Assembly: GCA_020639215.1 (NCBI GenBank)
Contig: JACKHA010000003.1
Location: 62,001 to 126,000 of the forward strand
Reading direction: 5' to 3'
DNA length: 64,000 bases
DNA from: Phycisphaeraceae bacterium
GTDB lineage: Bacteria > Planctomycetota > Phycisphaerae > Phycisphaerales > UBA1924
Positions 61,264 through 64,000 of this stretch are shown here, piece by piece (the stretch's first letter is position 1; every line of letters begins with the position of its first letter). The position numbers and the translations under genes were made by a program. A model generated the notes under the pieces. It saw only the letters and a list, made by a program, of their open reading frames with translations. It searched no databases and had not been told where the DNA came from.

Positions 61264-61650
61264 TCATCGCTTCCTGCTTGTTCGACTCGGTTGCTCGGCC
61301 GCGCCCGCTCGGGCTCCGCCGGCGCGCGGACCCTTCCAACCCGGCTTCGCTCGGACGCCGCGGCCGAACGCGGCCCCGCGCCCCGCCACCCGCTCGCGCC
61401 GCCCGTCCAGAATCCCCGCAACGGAAAGGTCCAGATCCAGCCGCGCCCAATGGAACCCGACCCCCCCGCCGACCAGCCGCCAGTCCCGGCGTGCCGCCAG
61501 CGTCGCGTCCCGCAGCGTCGGATAGAACTCGAGCGGGGCCTCGTGCCTCGACCCGTCGGCGAGCACGACACGCATGTACGCACGCCCCGCGACCCGCACA
61601 AAGCGAAGGTCCACCGCAAGCCGGTCTGTTTCACTCCCCGAAGAACGCAT
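61264..61650 (-). CDS. DUF2442 domain protein
   Basis: 128 residues from ATG 61648-61650, with GAGG upstream. Residues about 10-85 match DUF2442: LAVDLRFVRVAGRAYMRVVL, ADGSRHEAPLEFYPTLRDAT, and WRLVGGGVGFHWARLDLDLS followed by AGIL. A C-terminal Arg/Ala-rich tail of about 40 residues is probably disordered. It overlaps the preceding DUF4160 gene by 20 nt. DUF2442 and DUF4160 genes are often found as adjacent pairs and are suspected, not proven, to be toxin-antitoxin-like. Confidence 0.75.
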   Translation of the reverse strand: MRSSGSETDRLAVDLRFVRVAGRAYMRVVLADGSRHEAPLEFYPTLRDATLAARRDWRLVGGGVGFHWARLDLDLSVAGILDGRRERVAGRGAAFGRGVRAKPGWKGPRAGGARAGAAEQPSRTSRKR

Positions 61651-61867
61651 CCCACGCCTCGCGAAACAGGCCGGCGTGCTCCTCGACGAGCCGCGCAACC
61701 TTCCGTTTCTCACCCGCCTTCAGCCCCTTCGACCACGCCTCCCGCGGCGGATCGATCCACCACTTCGCGACCCCGCGTCCCTTCTCCACATGGATGTGCG
61801 GGGGCTCATCGTTCTCGTTCGACCAGAAAAAGAAGCGGAATCCATCGATCTCCAGAACAGTAGGCAT
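61631..61867 (-). CDS. DUF4160 domain protein (copy 1)
   Basis: 78 residues from ATG 61865-61867, with GGAGGAGG upstream. MPTVLEIDGFRFFFWSNEND, EPPHIHVEKGRGVAKWWIDP match DUF4160 (a short protein with a conserved H-x-H-V and W-W-x-x-P). It continues as helices to GLFREAWDAFF. It overlaps the DUF2442 gene, the usual arrangement. A paralogue lies 30 nt upstream. Confidence 0.85.
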   Translation of the reverse strand: MPTVLEIDGFRFFFWSNENDEPPHIHVEKGRGVAKWWIDPPREAWSKGLKAGEKRKVARLVEEHAGLFREAWDAFFGE

Positions 61868-61897
61868 CGGCGATCCTCCTCCCGAACCGCCGCACCC

Positions 61898-62134
61898 TCA
61901 CTTGCCCATCACCCGCTTCCACTCTCCCAGCCACTTGCCCGCGTTCGCCGCTGCCAGCTCCCCGATCTTCGCCTTGTCCTCGTCGCTGAGCCCCTTGGCC
62001 CACGCTTCCTTCAGCGGGTCCAGCCACCACTTCGCGCTGCCCGAGCCCTTGCTCACGTGGAAGTGCGCCGGCTCGAAACTCTCCTGCGTCCAGAAGTAGA
62101 ACTTGAACCCATCGACCTTCAGCAGCGTGTGCAT
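61898..62134 (-). CDS. DUF4160 domain protein (copy 2)
   Basis: 78 residues from ATG 62132-62134. MHTLLKVDGFKFYFWTQESF, EPAHFHVSKGSGSAKWWLDP is clearly homologous to copy 1 across its length, with the same H-x-H-V and WW-x-DP core, but is diverged enough to exclude a very recent duplication. It lacks its own DUF2442 partner. It is 74 nt downstream of gcvPA on the same strand. Confidence 0.85.
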   Translation of the reverse strand: MHTLLKVDGFKFYFWTQESFEPAHFHVSKGSGSAKWWLDPLKEAWAKGLSDEDKAKIGELAAANAGKWLGEWKRVMGK

Positions 62135-62208
62135 CCAACGGCCCCGTCTCCCGCGCCCGCCCCGCGCCCGCTCCAGCGGGACACGACGCCGGGCCGCGGG
62201 ACCCACCA

Positions 62209-63582
62209 TCAAACCGCGGCCAGCAGCGAGACCAGGCGGTCCATCTCCGCCCGCGTCCGCTTCTCCGTGACCGCCACCAGCAGGTCGTTGGCTCCGCCAA
62301 TCCTGTCCATCCGCGCATCGCCCAGCGGCACGCCCGCGAGCACGCCCTCGGCCGCGCACCGGGCGGCCACTTCTTCCGCCGGCTTCGAGCACGACACCAC
62401 GAACTCGTTCCAGAACCCGGGCGTGCCGCCCGCGTGCTTGAGCGAGTAACCCTTCAGCCCGGCGATCTTGCCGGCCAGGTACCGCGCCTTGTGGTAGCAC
62501 TGCTCCGCAACCGTCCTCAGCCCACCCGGCCCCATCGCGGTCATGTACATCGTCGCACGCAGCGCGAACAGACCCTGGTTCGTGCAGATGTTGCTCGTCG
62601 CCTTGTCCTTGCGGATGTGCTGCTCACGCGTCTGCAGCGTCAGGCAATACCCCGTCCGACCCTTCCGATCGACCGTCTGCCCGACCAGCCGCCCCGGCAT
62701 CCGACGCAGGAACTCCTTCTTCGCGGCGAACAACCCCAGGTACGGCCCGCCGAACTGCAGCGGCGTCCCCAGCGACTGGCCCTCGCCCGCCGCCACGTCC
62801 GCACCGCACTCCCCAGGCGTCCGCAGCATCCCCAGCGAGATCGGGTTGAACACCGCGATCGCCAAGGGTGCAGCGCCCTGCACCGGAGCCCTCTTCGCCG
62901 CCGCGAACAGCCCCTCCCAGTCCTCCACCAGGCCGAACACGTTGGGCGACTGGACCACCAGGCACGCCGTCTGCGCGTCGAGCGCCTTCTCGACATCCGC
63001 CGCCGACACCACGCCGCTGGCCCCCGCCGGCACCTCCACGATGTCCACCGGCAGGTCGCTGATGTACGTCTTGAGCACCTGCCGCGTGTGCGGGTGCACC
63101 GTCCCGGCGACCAGCACCCGCTTCCGCCCGGTGTGGTTCAGGGCCATCAGCATGCCCTCGGCCGCCGCCGTCGAGCCCTCGTACAGCGACGAGTTGGCGA
63201 TGTCCAAGCCGGTCAGGCGGGCGACCTGCGTCTGGAACTCGAAGAACGCCTGGAGCGAGCCCTGCGACGCCTCCGCCTGGTACGGCGTGTACGCCGTCAG
63301 GAACTCCCCGCGCGAGATCAACTGGTCGATGAACGCCGGGATGAAGTGGTCGTACGCCCCGCCCCCCATGAAGCAGACCTGGCCCGTCGCCGAGCGGTTC
63401 TTCGCCGCCAGCCCGCCCAGTTCCCGCTGGATCTCGAGTTCCGAGATCCCCTCCGGGATGTCCAGCACGCGGTCGAACCGCGCGTGCTCCGGGATCGGGT
63501 CGAACAGACGCTCGACCGAGTCCACCCCGATCGTGGCAAGCATCTCGTCGCGCTGGGTGGGGGTGATCTGGACGTAGTTCAT
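62209..63582 (-). CDS. gcvPA: Glycine dehydrogenase (decarboxylating) subunit 1
   Basis: 457 residues from ATG 63580-63582. It is the N-terminal half of P-protein: MNYVQITPTQRDEMLATIGV, FMGGGAYDHFIPAFIDQLIS, FLTAYTPYQAEASQGSLQAF, and NSSLYEGSTAAAEGMLMALN with the family's conserved blocks, then FGGPYLGLFAAKKEFLRRMP and TSNICTNQGLFALRATMYM. It forms the alpha2beta2 P-protein with GcvPB. It is followed by the DUF4160/DUF2442 cassette and then gcvPB, all on the minus strand, so the two subunits may still be co-transcribed. Confidence 0.94.
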   Translation of the reverse strand: MNYVQITPTQRDEMLATIGVDSVERLFDPIPEHARFDRVLDIPEGISELEIQRELGGLAAKNRSATGQVCFMGGGAYDHFIPAFIDQLISRGEFLTAYTPYQAEASQGSLQAFFEFQTQVARLTGLDIANSSLYEGSTAAAEGMLMALNHTGRKRVLVAGTVHPHTRQVLKTYISDLPVDIVEVPAGASGVVSAADVEKALDAQTACLVVQSPNVFGLVEDWEGLFAAAKRAPVQGAAPLAIAVFNPISLGMLRTPGECGADVAAGEGQSLGTPLQFGGPYLGLFAAKKEFLRRMPGRLVGQTVDRKGRTGYCLTLQTREQHIRKDKATSNICTNQGLFALRATMYMTAMGPGGLRTVAEQCYHKARYLAGKIAGLKGYSLKHAGGTPGFWNEFVVSCSKPAEEVAARCAAEGVLAGVPLGDARMDRIGGANDLLVAVTEKRTRAEMDRLVSLLAAV

Positions 63583-63776
63583 TCGGTGCCGATGCCTTCC
63601 ACGCTCGTGCCGCGAACGGCGGGGGCGGAGACCTCGTCCCGAACCGGCCCCGCCGCCGGCCCAACGCCACTGCCTTCGCGAGAGCCGGACTTTAGGAGTC
63701 GCCCGATCGACGGGCGAGAGCCGCCGGAACCCGCCCGTGGCCCGCCCCACCCCGCCCCACCGGCGACCCGGAACAG

Positions 63777-63808
63777 AAAACGCCGCGCGGCCCCTCGGCC
63801 GCGCGGCG
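63777..63808 (-). terminator. Rho-independent terminator of the dockerin gene
   Basis: On the minus strand CGCCGCGCGGCC pairs perfectly with GGCCGCGCGGCG around GAGG (63808-63781), then TTTT (63780-63777). It lies 70 nt after the stop at 63879 and about 195 nt before gcvPA, so it separates the two units. The 296-nt gap holds nothing else I can name. Confidence 0.92.
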
Positions 63809-63878
63809 TCGATGCCCAACCCTCGCGGGCCGGCCTCCCTCAAAGAGACCCGCCCGCGTCATCGCCGGCGCGTGCCGA

Positions 63879-64000
63879 TCAGCAACCCGCCGCGAAGATC
63901 GCCAGGTAGTAGAAGAAGTCGTCGTTGTTGATGATCCCGTTCGGCACGCCGTACCCCGGCTGGCCCGCGATCGCGCCCGTGGTCAGGTCCGCCGCCGGGT
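63879..64000 (-). CDS. C-terminus of a GC-type dockerin protein, partial
   Basis: The last 39 residues are visible: PAADLTTGAIAGQPGYGVPN then GIINNDDFFYYLAIFAAGC. This is the second EF-like unit of a GC-type dockerin with the terminal Gly-Cys. The body of the protein lies beyond the right edge. It is the fourth such protein in the window. Confidence 0.9.
   Translation of the reverse strand, partial: PAADLTTGAIAGQPGYGVPNGIINNDDFFYYLAIFAAGC

Overview
This window looks like chromosomal DNA of a planctomycete, most likely from class Phycisphaerae. It is very GC-rich. It carries two type II secretion/pilin-like proteins with the FTLIELLVVIAIIALLIGILLPAL prepilin N-terminus split over a tandem pair. 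Four secreted proteins end in paired G-Y-G-x-P-N-G-x-x-x-x-D-D-F-F repeats and a terminal Gly-Cys, the 'GC-type dockerin' seen in Phycisphaerales. It also has a TPR protein with RNA polymerase alpha-CTD modules, and many short palindromic or heptamer/octamer intergenic repeats. The phylum call comes from recognised family signatures; no search was run.

Layout. 1-9.5 kb: a partial parvulin-like lipoprotein (minus), a zinc-ribbon membrane protein, the tandem prepilin-like pair with its own promoter and terminators, an RDD membrane protein and a large TPR protein. 9.6-25.4 kb: one long plus-strand flagellar cluster, flgN - histidine kinase - sigma54-type regulator - flgB flgC fliE fliF fliG fliH fliI fliJ motE-like fliK flgD (TIGR02530-like) flgE. 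Many of its genes overlap by ATGA/GTGA or are closely spaced. It is interrupted by degenerate tandem heptamer/octamer arrays, one of them inside the fliI reading frame. 25.4-30.7 kb: three minus-strand secreted or anchored proteins, two of them with dockerins (a metallopeptidase and a beta-propeller). 30.8-36.3 kb: hisS, a repeat-rich stretch, pckA (minus), a microbial-ribonuclease-like gene and tRNA-His. 36.3-40 kb: a PilZ-receiver protein and a secreted subtilase preceded by a C13 homopolymer, followed by a PEP-CTERM-like protein. 40-51.5 kb: gyrB, dsbD, trigger factor, a GH31 alpha-glucosidase, a Ser hydrolase and a CBS protein. 51.7-57.2 kb: small or hypothetical genes, DUF3553, rpoZ-coaC and a TolB/PDZ protein. 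57.3-59.6 kb: ECF sigma factor, zinc anti-sigma factor and a TPR-alphaCTD protein. 59.7-64 kb: the two glycine dehydrogenase subunits (gcvPB, gcvPA), separated by two DUF4160 genes and one DUF2442 gene, then the end of another dockerin protein.

How the genes fit together. The flagellar block carries rod, MS-ring, switch, export ATPase, hook-cap and hook genes together with a kinase/regulator pair whose intact GAFTGA implies sigma54-dependent control. The secreted group (dockerin proteins, GH31, DsbD for extracytoplasmic disulfides, PEP-CTERM-like protein) suggests an organism that degrades polymers outside the cytoplasm. The most unusual points are: the poly-C tract that sets the reading frame of the subtilase; the octamer inverted array translated inside FliI; a family of hairpins with fixed feet and covarying stems; the DUF4160/DUF2442 cassette inside the split gcvP locus; the double alpha-CTD protein beside an ECF sigma factor; and a ribonuclease-like protein with no visible signal peptide or inhibitor.
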